From the NCBI GenBank assembly GCA_000806155.1, contig JWKX01000014.1, forward strand, positions 1 through 51,546: 51,546 bases of DNA. The letters run 5' to 3'. Made by a program: the position numbers and the translations under genes. Positions 19,401-27,902 of the stretch are shown in pieces (position 1 is the stretch's first letter; each line of letters begins with the position of its first letter). The notes under the pieces are model-generated. The model was not told where the DNA came from. It was given only the letters and a program-made list of their open reading frames with translations, and searched no databases. This DNA comes from an archaeon GW2011_AR18 (lineage in GTDB: Archaea > Nanobdellota > Nanobdellia > SCGC-AAA011-G17 > GW2011-AR18).

Positions 19401-20324
19401 ATGAAATTTAAAAATTTGGTGATTATACTAGTTTTATCAGTTGTTTTGATATCATGTTCTTCTGGTTCTGGTAGTGGTGGTTCTGCTCGTGGTGTTTCTA
19501 TTAAATTTATTGAACCTTTACCTAGTGAACTCTCAGAGGGAGGAGAATTTTCTACTACAATACAAATTTCTAATGCTGTTGTTAATGCTAATGGTATTAA
19601 TGGTGAATTATGCTTGAGGGATTCTATTAGTGATAATTATGGTGGCTTGAAAGATAGTCCTAGTCCTTGTTATCCTGTTAATCTTCCTTCAGCATCTCAG
19701 ACTAGTAAAGGTGGTATTAATCCTTCCGAAGATGTTTTCACTTTTACCTCTCAGCCTTACTCTAATCTTGATCCTAGTATTACTAATGAAATTTCTATTA
19801 TTGCTGATTTTAAATATTCAGTAGATACTTCAGCAGGTGCTGTTGCTTGTGTTAAAAAACCTGGGGCTAACTCTCCGACTATTCCTTCTAATTGTGGTAC
19901 TGAACAATCTTTATCTGTACAGCAGCCTGATATGCCTCTTAAAGTTGCTAAAATATTAATAAGACCAAGCAGGATTAATTCTAATGATGTTAAATTAAAT
20001 ACTGAAATTACTTTATCAAGAGCTATTCAAGGAGAATTATTGCCTAAGCAAGAATCATTTGAGAAAACAAGTTTTGGCTCTGCTGATATTGATTTCAATG
20101 TTGAGATTAATGGTTATTCAGCTTCTTGCTCAAGTATTAGTTCTGGCAGTAAATTAAATATCAGATCCAATGAAAACGAAAAGGTTATTAAGTGTTCAAC
20201 TCTAATAACTCTGAACCAAGATTACCTTGATGTTCCTGTAAAGATTGATATGGGATACGGTTTCAGGCAGTCTGTTCCAGGTGGAAAAATAAAGCTCATA
20301 AGTAACGAGGTGTTGTCAGCATGA
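19401..20324 (+). CDS. Putative lipoprotein
   Basis: MKFKNLVIILVLSVVLISCSSGSG lipobox-like start. Confidence 0.7.
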   Translation: MKFKNLVIILVLSVVLISCSSGSGSGGSARGVSIKFIEPLPSELSEGGEFSTTIQISNAVVNANGINGELCLRDSISDNYGGLKDSPSPCYPVNLPSASQTSKGGINPSEDVFTFTSQPYSNLDPSITNEISIIADFKYSVDTSAGAVACVKKPGANSPTIPSNCGTEQSLSVQQPDMPLKVAKILIRPSRINSNDVKLNTEITLSRAIQGELLPKQESFEKTSFGSADIDFNVEINGYSASCSSISSGSKLNIRSNENEKVIKCSTLITLNQDYLDVPVKIDMGYGFRQSVPGGKIKLISNEVLSA

Positions 20325-21262
20325 AAAAACTATTATTCATATTATTGATTTCTTTATTATTGGTTGCAGCATGTACTACTGGTACTAAAAAAACTCCTAC
20401 TTCAGGTTTTGTTGGTGGTAAGGATGGTATTGTTTCTAAAATTACTGTTGAATCTTCCAGTGATAATAATCAGGTTTTGGATGATAATAAAGAGACTTTC
20501 AATATTAATGTTAACTTAGAAAATAAGGGTGAATATTCTGTTAAAGAGGGTGAAGCTATGGTTACTCTTGATGGTATTAATTATAATGCTTTCCAGATTC
20601 CTAATCCTACTAAACTTAATGAAGTTCCTTTAGAAAAATTAAGGAAAGAAGCTGATAAAGTTTCTGCTGCATCTCAGACTATTATACAATATGATGCTCG
20701 TTATCTTCCTAATGAAGATGCTGACAGGACTTTGGATTTAGCAGCTAATGTTTGTTACAAATATGAGACTATCTCAAGAGTTAAAGATTTATGTTTAAGA
20801 AAACAGGTTACTGGAGTTCCATCTACTACATGTAAGGTTGATGAGGCTAAAGTTTCTGAGAATTCAGGAGCTCCTTTGCAAGTCACTACATTGGTTCAGA
20901 GACCTGCTGGTGAAAATAAGATCTCAGTTTACATTGAAGCAATGAATAATGGTAAAGGCATTCTTTATTCTAAAGACTATTTAGCTAATGGTAAATGTGT
21001 TGATAATGATAAAGAGAAGAATAAGGTTTATGCTAAAGTTGAATTGACAGAATTCCAGAACAGTGCTTCTTTTATTAAATGCAGTTCAATGACTAATAAT
21101 GAAGGACAATTGAATGTTATACAGAATAAAGTCTCCTTATCATGTACTATTGATACTTCATCTATGCAGGATAATGCTTTTGAGACTCCTTTGAGAGTTA
21201 CATTTAATTATGTCTATAAAGATGGTATAACTACTCAGTTGAAGATAAAGAGTGTAATCTAA
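20321..21262 (+). CDS. Putative lipoprotein
   Basis: MKKLLFILLISLLLVAACTTGTKK lipobox; ATGA overlap with previous gene. Confidence 0.7.
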   Translation: MKKLLFILLISLLLVAACTTGTKKTPTSGFVGGKDGIVSKITVESSSDNNQVLDDNKETFNINVNLENKGEYSVKEGEAMVTLDGINYNAFQIPNPTKLNEVPLEKLRKEADKVSAASQTIIQYDARYLPNEDADRTLDLAANVCYKYETISRVKDLCLRKQVTGVPSTTCKVDEAKVSENSGAPLQVTTLVQRPAGENKISVYIEAMNNGKGILYSKDYLANGKCVDNDKEKNKVYAKVELTEFQNSASFIKCSSMTNNEGQLNVIQNKVSLSCTIDTSSMQDNAFETPLRVTFNYVYKDGITTQLKIKSVI

Positions 21263-21264
21263 AT

Positions 21265-21528
21265 TTATAAATTTTTTATTTCTTCAATTATATTTTTTAA
21301 TCTTTCCCTGAATTTTATAAGTAATGAAATATTTAATATGATGACTAAGGATGTTACAACTCCAAGTATGCTGAACTCTTTTAAGCTTGTATAATCTATC
21401 TGTTTAGTGATTAAGGCAAGTATTATCGCAATTAAATAAGTTGATATTATTACTATAATAGTATTATGATGCTGTAAATTTTTATTGTACTCTAAGTCAA
21501 GTATGTTCTTTTTTATATTAACATCCAT
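21265..21528 (-). CDS. Small two-TM protein, MDVxIKKNILDLxY family (copy 2)
   Basis: MDVNIKKNILDLEYNKNLQHHNTIIVIISTYLIAIILA..., matches 9573-9836. Confidence 0.7.
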   Translation of the reverse strand: MDVNIKKNILDLEYNKNLQHHNTIIVIISTYLIAIILALITKQIDYTSLKEFSILGVVTSLVIILNISLLIKFRERLKNIIEEIKNL

Positions 21529-21699
21529 TTATTCTCCTATAGAATATGCTATTATGATCATTCCGCCTATTATTAATATTGTAGAGACTATTGCAACACC
21601 ATATATCTCTTTTATGAATGAAGGCACTGCAAATGTAATTCCTAATACTGAAGAAGTAACTCCCGCAGCCAGTAATATGTTTTTCGCAGATCTTTTCAT
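21529..21699 (-). CDS. Small two-TM protein upstream of copy 2
   Basis: MKRSAKNILLAAGVTSSVLGITFAVPSFIKEIYGVAIVSTILIIGGMIIIAYSIGE; directly abuts 21528. Confidence 0.6.
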   Translation of the reverse strand: MKRSAKNILLAAGVTSSVLGITFAVPSFIKEIYGVAIVSTILIIGGMIIIAYSIGE

Positions 21700-21849
21700 A
21701 ATATTATTATTCTGATTAAACTTTATTAATCTTGCTGTAATTTTTTCGTAAATCTTTCAGGATTTTTAGAGTTAAAAATATAAATTTTTAATTAATATGG
21801 GTATAGAGAAAACATTTTATATAATAAGATTATACATGATATTATACAA

Positions 21850-22059
21850 ATGGAAATATTAACAAAAACAAGAAGAATTGGGAGATCTTTAGTAGTGACT
21901 ATACCAAAGAATGTTGTAGAAGAACAGAATATCAAAGAGGGACAGGCAATAATAATAGAAATTAAGAATTTTAAAAAAAGTGGTTTTGGAATTTCAAAAT
22001 GTCTAGCCTCATTCTCAAAAGAAGATAAGTTCAGAGGACAATTAGAAAAATTCATTTAG
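21850..22059 (+). CDS. AbrB/SpoVT-type DNA-binding protein
   Basis: MEILTKTRRIGRSLVVTIPKNVVEEQNIKEGQAIIIEI. Confidence 0.8.
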   Translation: MEILTKTRRIGRSLVVTIPKNVVEEQNIKEGQAIIIEIKNFKKSGFGISKCLASFSKEDKFRGQLEKFI

Positions 22060-22102
22060 TTATTATATAAATATTTATAAGCCAAAATGTTTCTTTATTT
22101 TC

Positions 22103-23335
22103 ATGAAATTATTAGGAGACTTCCATATTCACGGTCCTTATGCTAATGCTTGTAGTAAAAATACAACTTTAAAGTTATTAGAAGATAATTCTAAGATTAA
22201 AGGTTTAAATATAATAGGTACAGGAGATTGTTTGCATAATAGATGGTTTAGTTCTATTAAATCAGAATTAAATGAAGATGAGAATGGTGTATTATGGTCT
22301 AAGAATAAATTCCCTTTCTTGTGGACTTCTGAAATTTCTTTGATGTATTCTCACAATAATAAAGGTCGTAGGATTCATCATGTTTTATTATTTCCTAACA
22401 GAGAAGTTGTTCAGCAAGTTACAGATTTGATGCTTACTCGTGGAAGATTAGATTATGATGGCAGGCCAATTTTTGGTATTAATAGTATTGAGTTTGTTGA
22501 TATGATGCGTTCTGTCAGTCATGATATTGAGATTATTCCCGGACATATTTGGACAAGTTTTTTCGGATTATTAGGTTCTAAATCAGGTTTTGATTCTGTT
22601 GAGGAATGTTTTGAAGATAGAAGTAAATATATTCATGCTTTGGAAAGTGGAATTTCTTCAGACCCTTTTATGAATCGTAAAATATCAAGTCTTGATAAGT
22701 ATAATATTGTTTCTTTCTCTGATCCTCATTCATCTCACCCTTCACGTTTAGGAAGAGAAGCAACTATTTTTGATTGTGATTTAAAATACAAGTCGATTCT
22801 TAATTCTATAAGGACAGGTGAAGGATTAAAAGGTACTATTGAAGCATCTCCTGAATATGGCAAATATCACATTGATGGTCACAGGAATTGTAATATTATG
22901 ATGAACTATGAAGAGAGTAAAAAATTAAATAAAATATGTCCTGTATGCAAAAAGGAAATGACTATTGGTGTTGAATATCGTATTGAGGAATTAGCTGATC
23001 GTAAAGAACCTGAGAATGTTCCGTATTATATAAAAATTCTTCCTTTGCATGAATTGATTTCAGCAGTTTATGGTGTTAAACAATTTACATCAAAGAAAGT
23101 TATTGATATATATAATATTTTAATAAAGAATTTCAATACTGAATATAATATATTATTGGAAGTTCCTGAAGAAAAACTTAAGACTGTTATTGATGAGAAA
23201 TTAGCTAGAGTTATAATTTTAAATAGAATGAATAAATTAAAGATAAATCCGGGTTATGATGGTGTTTATGGCGAAATAGTTTTGGATGATAAGGAAAAAT
23301 TTCTTAAGAAAAATAAGTCTTTAGGTGATTTTTGA
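22103..23335 (+). CDS. Endonuclease Q (PHP-like deaminated-base endonuclease)
   Basis: DFHIHGPYANACSKN...GTGDCLHNRW...IIPGHIWTSFFGLLGSKSGFDSVEECF...SDPHSSHPSRLGREATIF...CPVCKKEMTIGVEYRIEELADR. Confidence 0.88.
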   Translation: MKLLGDFHIHGPYANACSKNTTLKLLEDNSKIKGLNIIGTGDCLHNRWFSSIKSELNEDENGVLWSKNKFPFLWTSEISLMYSHNNKGRRIHHVLLFPNREVVQQVTDLMLTRGRLDYDGRPIFGINSIEFVDMMRSVSHDIEIIPGHIWTSFFGLLGSKSGFDSVEECFEDRSKYIHALESGISSDPFMNRKISSLDKYNIVSFSDPHSSHPSRLGREATIFDCDLKYKSILNSIRTGEGLKGTIEASPEYGKYHIDGHRNCNIMMNYEESKKLNKICPVCKKEMTIGVEYRIEELADRKEPENVPYYIKILPLHELISAVYGVKQFTSKKVIDIYNILIKNFNTEYNILLEVPEEKLKTVIDEKLARVIILNRMNKLKINPGYDGVYGEIVLDDKEKFLKKNKSLGDF

Positions 23336-23694
23336 TGGGTCATGAATATATTACATTAGATAAACGTCTTGATGACGATGTTTCTAGATTAAGAGAATTA
23401 GTTGGTCTGTCTTTATCAGTTCCTTGGTTTAAGTGCATACCTTACCCAATTAGTGTTTTAACATTAGATTTATCTGTCAATGGTTATCCCATTTATGGTG
23501 TTGCAGACAGGATTAATGGTCATAGGAGTTGTTTATCTATAGATTATAATCATGGTATATTTGTTTTTTCTCCAAAATCATCTAGAAATGATTTAAAGGA
23601 TTATTTTCGAAAGATTGATCCCAAAATTCATGTTTTTGCTAGGAATATTAAGGAACTTTTTGATATAACAGATTTTAGGTTTGTTAAAAAATAA
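23332..23694 (+). CDS. Hypothetical protein coupled to EndoQ
   Basis: Start overlaps EndoQ stop (TTTTGATGGG). Confidence 0.6.
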   Translation: MMGHEYITLDKRLDDDVSRLRELVGLSLSVPWFKCIPYPISVLTLDLSVNGYPIYGVADRINGHRSCLSIDYNHGIFVFSPKSSRNDLKDYFRKIDPKIHVFARNIKELFDITDFRFVKK

Positions 23695-24462
23695 TCACCC
23701 TATATAATTTATTGATTCTTTCTTTGATTTCTTTGTCTCTTCTTTTATTCCTTCTATGCTATCAATTTTTTTCTTTATCTCTTTATCTAATGAAGTTATC
23801 TCTTTGTTTATATTATTCATGTTCAATCCTAGTTTTAATATTTTATTTAATATTGTCAATAATTCTTTAGCCTCTTTTATTCCCAGGTGTGCTGGGTTTA
23901 TTGATGTTTCTACTAAGAATATTGTTCCATCAATTCCTTTATTTTTTCCTAGTCCTAATAATAATCCGCTCACTCCTAATATCGGTCCTATCAATCCTAA
24001 TGGCTGTTTTACATTTTCTAGTTTGTATTTTTTTATTGAATCTTTGCTAGTACCAGTACAATATACTTTTGGATTTTTTACTAGTTCTTTCATTCCTATC
24101 CCACCTAATGTGATTATCTCTTTTCCTTTATATTTTTGGAACATATCTAATACTGTTTCACAGAATTCATAGCACCCTCTCTCATCTGATGGTTGTATAT
24201 CGCCTGTTAGTAATAATAATTCTTTATTCTTTGTTTTCTTATGATATATCTCTATTTTAGGCAGTTCAGCTATTCCTTCCTCATTCAAGAATACACAGCT
24301 TGGGAATGTATCTGAATATATCTCATATATTTTATCAGCTTCTAATGTTTGTATTATGAAATCAACTGTTATCTTCCCTACATTTCCCATTCCTGGTAGC
24401 CCTTCTAATAATACTGGGTTGTTTATTTTTTTATCTTTGATTTTCTTTATTGTTAATGTCAT
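23695..24462 (-). CDS. PAC2-family (proteasome assembly chaperone-like) protein
   Basis: PVLLEGLPGMGNVGKITVDFIIQTL...GPILGVSGLLLGLGKNKGIDGTIFLVETSINPAHLG. Confidence 0.85.
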   Translation of the reverse strand: MTLTIKKIKDKKINNPVLLEGLPGMGNVGKITVDFIIQTLEADKIYEIYSDTFPSCVFLNEEGIAELPKIEIYHKKTKNKELLLLTGDIQPSDERGCYEFCETVLDMFQKYKGKEIITLGGIGMKELVKNPKVYCTGTSKDSIKKYKLENVKQPLGLIGPILGVSGLLLGLGKNKGIDGTIFLVETSINPAHLGIKEAKELLTILNKILKLGLNMNNINKEITSLDKEIKKKIDSIEGIKEETKKSKKESINYIG

Positions 24463-24484
24463 TAGTTTATTTTCTTTTAATTAT

Positions 24485-24685
24485 TTATATATCTTTGGTA
24501 GTATTGTTCTGTAGTCCCTGTTCTTTTTTCTTATATTCCAGTCTATACTTTGCATATTTATCTTCTGGACTGTATTTTGCAGGTTTTGTTGTTAAGCATT
24601 CAGAATTGCATTTAGTGCATTTTCTTTCTAATGTGTATATCCTGCATTTAGTGCATCTTAGTATTTGTTCAACCATTCTTCGCAT
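24485..24685 (-). CDS. nop10: rRNA pseudouridylation protein Nop10
   Basis: LRCTKCRIYTLERKCTKCNSECLTTKPAKYSPEDKYAKYRLEYKK. Confidence 0.9.
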   Translation of the reverse strand: MRRMVEQILRCTKCRIYTLERKCTKCNSECLTTKPAKYSPEDKYAKYRLEYKKKEQGLQNNTTKDI

Positions 24686-25442
24686 AACTAAATTCTATTG
24701 ATAATCTTTTTGATGATTCCTCTATTTTTTCTATTATCTTTTTCAATAATGTATCTGCTTTTTTTACATCTGTTGATGTTGTTGATATCTTATATTTTGG
24801 AGCCCCTAAGTACATTATCTCTGTTCCCTGTTTTTCTGCATCTGTTAATATATTTCTTACTGTATCTACTCCATTCTCTGCATATGATCTTATATTTAGT
24901 ATATAACTTACTGTTATCTGTATTGGTTTTATTTTTTCTTTTACTACCTTGTATATCTGTTCTGATAGTTTTTCATTTCCTTTCAATTCTGTTACAGCAT
25001 CTTTTCCTTTTTCTAATATTGCATTGAATAGGTTATTTAAGCTTCCATATCTTTCTATTGCTTTTATTCCTATATCTTCATATACTTTTTTTAAATTAAA
25101 ATTTAATTCTTTTCCTATCTGTTCTAGTAACTTTTCTGCCTTTTCCTCTTTCTTATAATCATTTAATTTATTCACCATCTGTGTAGTGCTTACTCTTCTT
25201 AATGATAAGTCTAAATCTCCTTTCTCTGTTATGTTAAGTACTTTGCATACTACTTTTTTCTCCTCTACTACATAATCCCTTATATTCCTTATCCTTCCAG
25301 GAGCTATCTCTGAGATATGTATCATTCCTTCAGCATTCTCATATTCATCTATATTTACAAATACAGAATGGTATAATACCCTCTTTACTGTGCATATGAC
25401 TATCTCATCAATCTCTGGCTTTCCTTTCTTCTTGTAGAACAT
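24669..25442 (-). CDS. eif2a: Translation initiation factor 2 subunit alpha
   Basis: S1-like EIVICTVKRVLYHSVFVNIDEYENAEGMIHISEIAPGRIRNIRDYV...DLSLRRVS. Confidence 0.92.
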   Translation of the reverse strand: MFYKKKGKPEIDEIVICTVKRVLYHSVFVNIDEYENAEGMIHISEIAPGRIRNIRDYVVEEKKVVCKVLNITEKGDLDLSLRRVSTTQMVNKLNDYKKEEKAEKLLEQIGKELNFNLKKVYEDIGIKAIERYGSLNNLFNAILEKGKDAVTELKGNEKLSEQIYKVVKEKIKPIQITVSYILNIRSYAENGVDTVRNILTDAEKQGTEIMYLGAPKYKISTTSTDVKKADTLLKKIIEKIEESSKRLSIEFSYAKNG

Positions 25443-25494
25443 GTTTTATTGTATTTTCACAATCTTTATAAGTTTTTGTAAATTAGCATTTTTC

Positions 25495-25692
25495 ATGGTA
25501 GAATTAACTATTGAACATTATGATATAATAGATGTAACTCCTGTTAGTTATGTAAATTATCAAAGACCATTACCTAAAGAAGTTTACGCTGAACATCCTA
25601 GAGGTGAATTAAGGAGAGAACTTGAAGAGCATGCTGCTCAAGTAATGATTGATTCTATGAGATCCAGATTAAGGTATTTCAGAGATGATTAG
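25495..25692 (+). CDS. Hypothetical small protein
   Basis: MVELTIEHYDIIDVTPVSYVNYQRPLPKEVYAEHPRGELRRELEEHAAQ; overlaps rlmH start. Confidence 0.55.
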   Translation: MVELTIEHYDIIDVTPVSYVNYQRPLPKEVYAEHPRGELRRELEEHAAQVMIDSMRSRLRYFRDD

Positions 25693-26083
25693 AGTATTAT
25701 TTCTTGGAAAGACTAAGGAAAAATTCATTTCTTCTGGTATTGATGAATATTTTAAAAGACTTAAGAGATTTACTAAATTAGAGATTGTTGAAGTCAAATC
25801 TTTAGATATGGATTATAAAGATGATTTTGTTATGGTTTTTGATATTAATGGTAGATTATATTCTTCAGAAGAGTTAGCTTCTACTATAAAAAATATTGAG
25901 AATAAGAATATAACAATTATTTTAGGTGATGAGAGTGGAATTCCTGAATTAGTTAAGAAAAAAGCTGATTTAATAATATCTTTATCTAGAATGACTTTTA
26001 CTCATGAATTAGCTCGTTTATTAATTATGGAACAATTATACAGGTCTTTTACTATTATTAATAATCTGAAATATCATAAATGA
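25685..26083 (+). CDS. rlmH: RlmH-type 23S rRNA methyltransferase
   Basis: SPOUT C-terminus ILGDESGIPELVKKKADLIISLSRMTFTHELARLLIMEQLYRSFTIINNLKYHK. Confidence 0.9.
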   Translation: MIRVLFLGKTKEKFISSGIDEYFKRLKRFTKLEIVEVKSLDMDYKDDFVMVFDINGRLYSSEELASTIKNIENKNITIILGDESGIPELVKKKADLIISLSRMTFTHELARLLIMEQLYRSFTIINNLKYHK

Positions 26084-26683
26084 TTAATGTAATTTTACTA
26101 GTGCTATATCTTCCCATTTTCCTTCAACTCTTTTAGCTAAGTATACTTCATCTGTAACCCATTCTATTCCCTCAAATGGATTGGTTAATATCCCCTCTTT
26201 AACTTGTTTTAGTCTGCATAATGTTATGTGTGGTGCATATAAATCTCCAGAATATTCTGATCCCCATGTCTGGTATACTCTTACTCTATCTCTATTTTCC
26301 CTATATTGTTGTGGTATTAATTCCAGATTATCTAGAATATCTCTGTCCAAGAATTCTCTGAATGTATTTATCAGGCTGAAATGTATTCTTCTTATATATC
26401 CTGCACTATCTTCTAATCTTGCAACTAATGAGTTTTCATCAAATAATTCTAGTTTTTCTATTCTTGTATTTCTTGCTGGTGATGGTATTATATTTTTGAA
26501 TCCTTTAATTATTTTAGGTGCAGTTTTTTTTCCTTTTATCACATTTGCCAGTTGTCCATAGAAAACAGTACAATGTCCTGTATCAAGTAAGTTTTTAGAA
26601 ACATCATCACCTAGATTTTGTACATAATCTCCTGCTTTATTTAAGAATTCTTCACTTGGTTTGATATAAGCCAGATATTTCAT
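26084..26683 (-). CDS. 2H phosphoesterase / 2'-5' RNA ligase-like protein
   Basis: Two HxTx motifs: GHCTVFYG and PHITLCRL. Confidence 0.75.
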   Translation of the reverse strand: MKYLAYIKPSEEFLNKAGDYVQNLGDDVSKNLLDTGHCTVFYGQLANVIKGKKTAPKIIKGFKNIIPSPARNTRIEKLELFDENSLVARLEDSAGYIRRIHFSLINTFREFLDRDILDNLELIPQQYRENRDRVRVYQTWGSEYSGDLYAPHITLCRLKQVKEGILTNPFEGIEWVTDEVYLAKRVEGKWEDIALVKLH

Positions 26684-26692
26684 TTAAAAAAT

Positions 26693-26884
26693 TTATGATT
26701 GCGGAAGAACCTCTACATCCTTTGCATGTACTTTGCTCTTTCCCCCAGTTGGTTCAGCTAATACTTCTTCGCATACTAGACATGTTACTTTGTGTGATAC
26801 TGCAGAATATATATTCTGTTCATTTTTGCATTTATGACATCTTACTTTCAAGAATTTTGTTTTTGTTTCCTTTTTTGCTTTCAT
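26693..26884 (-). CDS. rps27e: 30S ribosomal protein S27e
   Basis: FLKVRCHKCKNEQNIYSAVSHKVTCLVCEEVLAEPTGGKSKV. Confidence 0.93.
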   Translation of the reverse strand: MKAKKETKTKFLKVRCHKCKNEQNIYSAVSHKVTCLVCEEVLAEPTGGKSKVHAKDVEVLPQS

Positions 26885-27195
26885 ACGAACTCCACTTTCT
26901 TTGTTCTAAAACCCTGGCTTTGCTGTGTTGCTTTATTGCATACTTTACATGTATATTTGAATGCTGTTTTCTTGCTGATCTTAGCTCCAGTTCTTTTGAA
27001 TTTTGATATTGCTGGTTTTGATCCCCATTTACCTTTATTACCTGCACCTCTTCCCTGTCCTCTCTTTCTTGCTCTCTGGATTGAACCGTGGCTTAGGCTT
27101 CCTCTCTTTCCTGTTACTTTTGCCATTTCTACTTTTTGTTCTGTATAGTTCTTGCACTTAGGACAGAACCTTCTTTTAGATTTTGGCATTTTCAT
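26881..27195 (-). CDS. rpl44e: 50S ribosomal protein L44e
   Basis: MKMPKSKRRFCPKCKNYTEQKVEMAKVTGKRGSLSHGSIQRARKRGQGRGAGNKG. Confidence 0.93.
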   Translation of the reverse strand: MKMPKSKRRFCPKCKNYTEQKVEMAKVTGKRGSLSHGSIQRARKRGQGRGAGNKGKWGSKPAISKFKRTGAKISKKTAFKYTCKVCNKATQQSQGFRTKKVEFV

Positions 27196-27249
27196 ATATT
27201 TGTGGGAAAGTTAAGGATTTATAAAGGTTTTTAGTGAGATTTTCTAATT

Positions 27250-27291
27250 TTTCTGTAAATCTTTCAACTTTTTCTCATAAAGACTTTTTAA
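27250..27291. repeat. Direct repeat copy 1 flanking the TA module
   Basis: tttctgtaaatctttcaactttttctcataaagactttttaa; two mismatches to copy 2. Confidence 0.8.
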
Positions 27292-27325
27292 TATTAAAAA
27301 TTATTATTATATAGAAAGTGTTAAA

Positions 27326-27350
27326 TATACTAAAGTATACCTAAGTATAC
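27326..27350. promoter_or_regulatory. Candidate TA operator
   Basis: Inverted repeat TATACT-aa-AGTATA (27326-27339); AAGTATAC repeated at 27333 and 27343. Confidence 0.6.
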
Positions 27351-27361
27351 GGAGGTTAAAA

Positions 27362-27598
27362 ATGAACACTACAATAAAAATTTATGAGGACACAAAGATG
27401 CATCTTGATAAATACAGAGAATACAAGAATGAAAGTTATGATGAAGTAATTAAAAAATTGTTATTCATAGTTGAAAAAGTTAAAAAAGAGCCTGAATTAA
27501 GCATTGAAACAATATTGTCTATTGAGAAAGCTAGAGAAAGAATAAAAAAAGGCAGATTCTTAAGTGAAGAAGAAGCAAAAAAGAGGCTTGGTCTGTAA
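27362..27598 (+). CDS. Antitoxin-like protein of a type II TA pair
   Basis: MNTTIKIYEDTKMHLDKYREYKNESYDEVIKKLL...; overlaps toxin start. Confidence 0.75.
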   Translation: MNTTIKIYEDTKMHLDKYREYKNESYDEVIKKLLFIVEKVKKEPELSIETILSIEKARERIKKGRFLSEEEAKKRLGL

Positions 27599-27846
27599 TG
27601 TACTCTCTGATATTAGATGAAGTAGCAATAGATCTAATGAATAAATTAGAAAAACCAATTAAGGAGAGGATATTTAAGAAAATATTAGAAACTAAAGAAA
27701 ATCCCATGCATTATTTTGTAAGATTATCTGGAAGAGATGACTATAAACTTAGGGTAGGCGATTATAGAATAATAGCTGATATAGAAAATAATACTATAAA
27801 GATAACATTTATAGGTCATAGAAAAAATGTTTATAATAAAATATAA
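27598..27846 (+). CDS. RelE/ParE-family toxin
   Basis: HYFVRLSGRDDYKLRVGDYRIIADIENNTIKITFIGHRKNVYNKI. Confidence 0.85.
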   Translation: MYSLILDEVAIDLMNKLEKPIKERIFKKILETKENPMHYFVRLSGRDDYKLRVGDYRIIADIENNTIKITFIGHRKNVYNKI

Positions 27847-27854
27847 TTCTATAA

Positions 27855-27896
27855 TTTCCGTAAATCTTTCAACTTTTTCTCATAAAGGCTTTTTAA
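27855..27896. repeat. Direct repeat copy 2 flanking the TA module
   Basis: tttccgtaaatctttcaactttttctcataaaggctttttaa. Confidence 0.8.
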
Positions 27897-27902
27897 ATTC
27901 AT

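Noticed and set aside
24698-25158. Plus-strand ORFs opposite aIF2-alpha (109 and 69 aa)
   Set aside because: Leu/Phe-rich antisense shadows of a confidently assigned gene.
26695-27148. Overlapping ORFs opposite S27e/L44e
   Set aside because: Antisense or out-of-frame to clear ribosomal protein genes.
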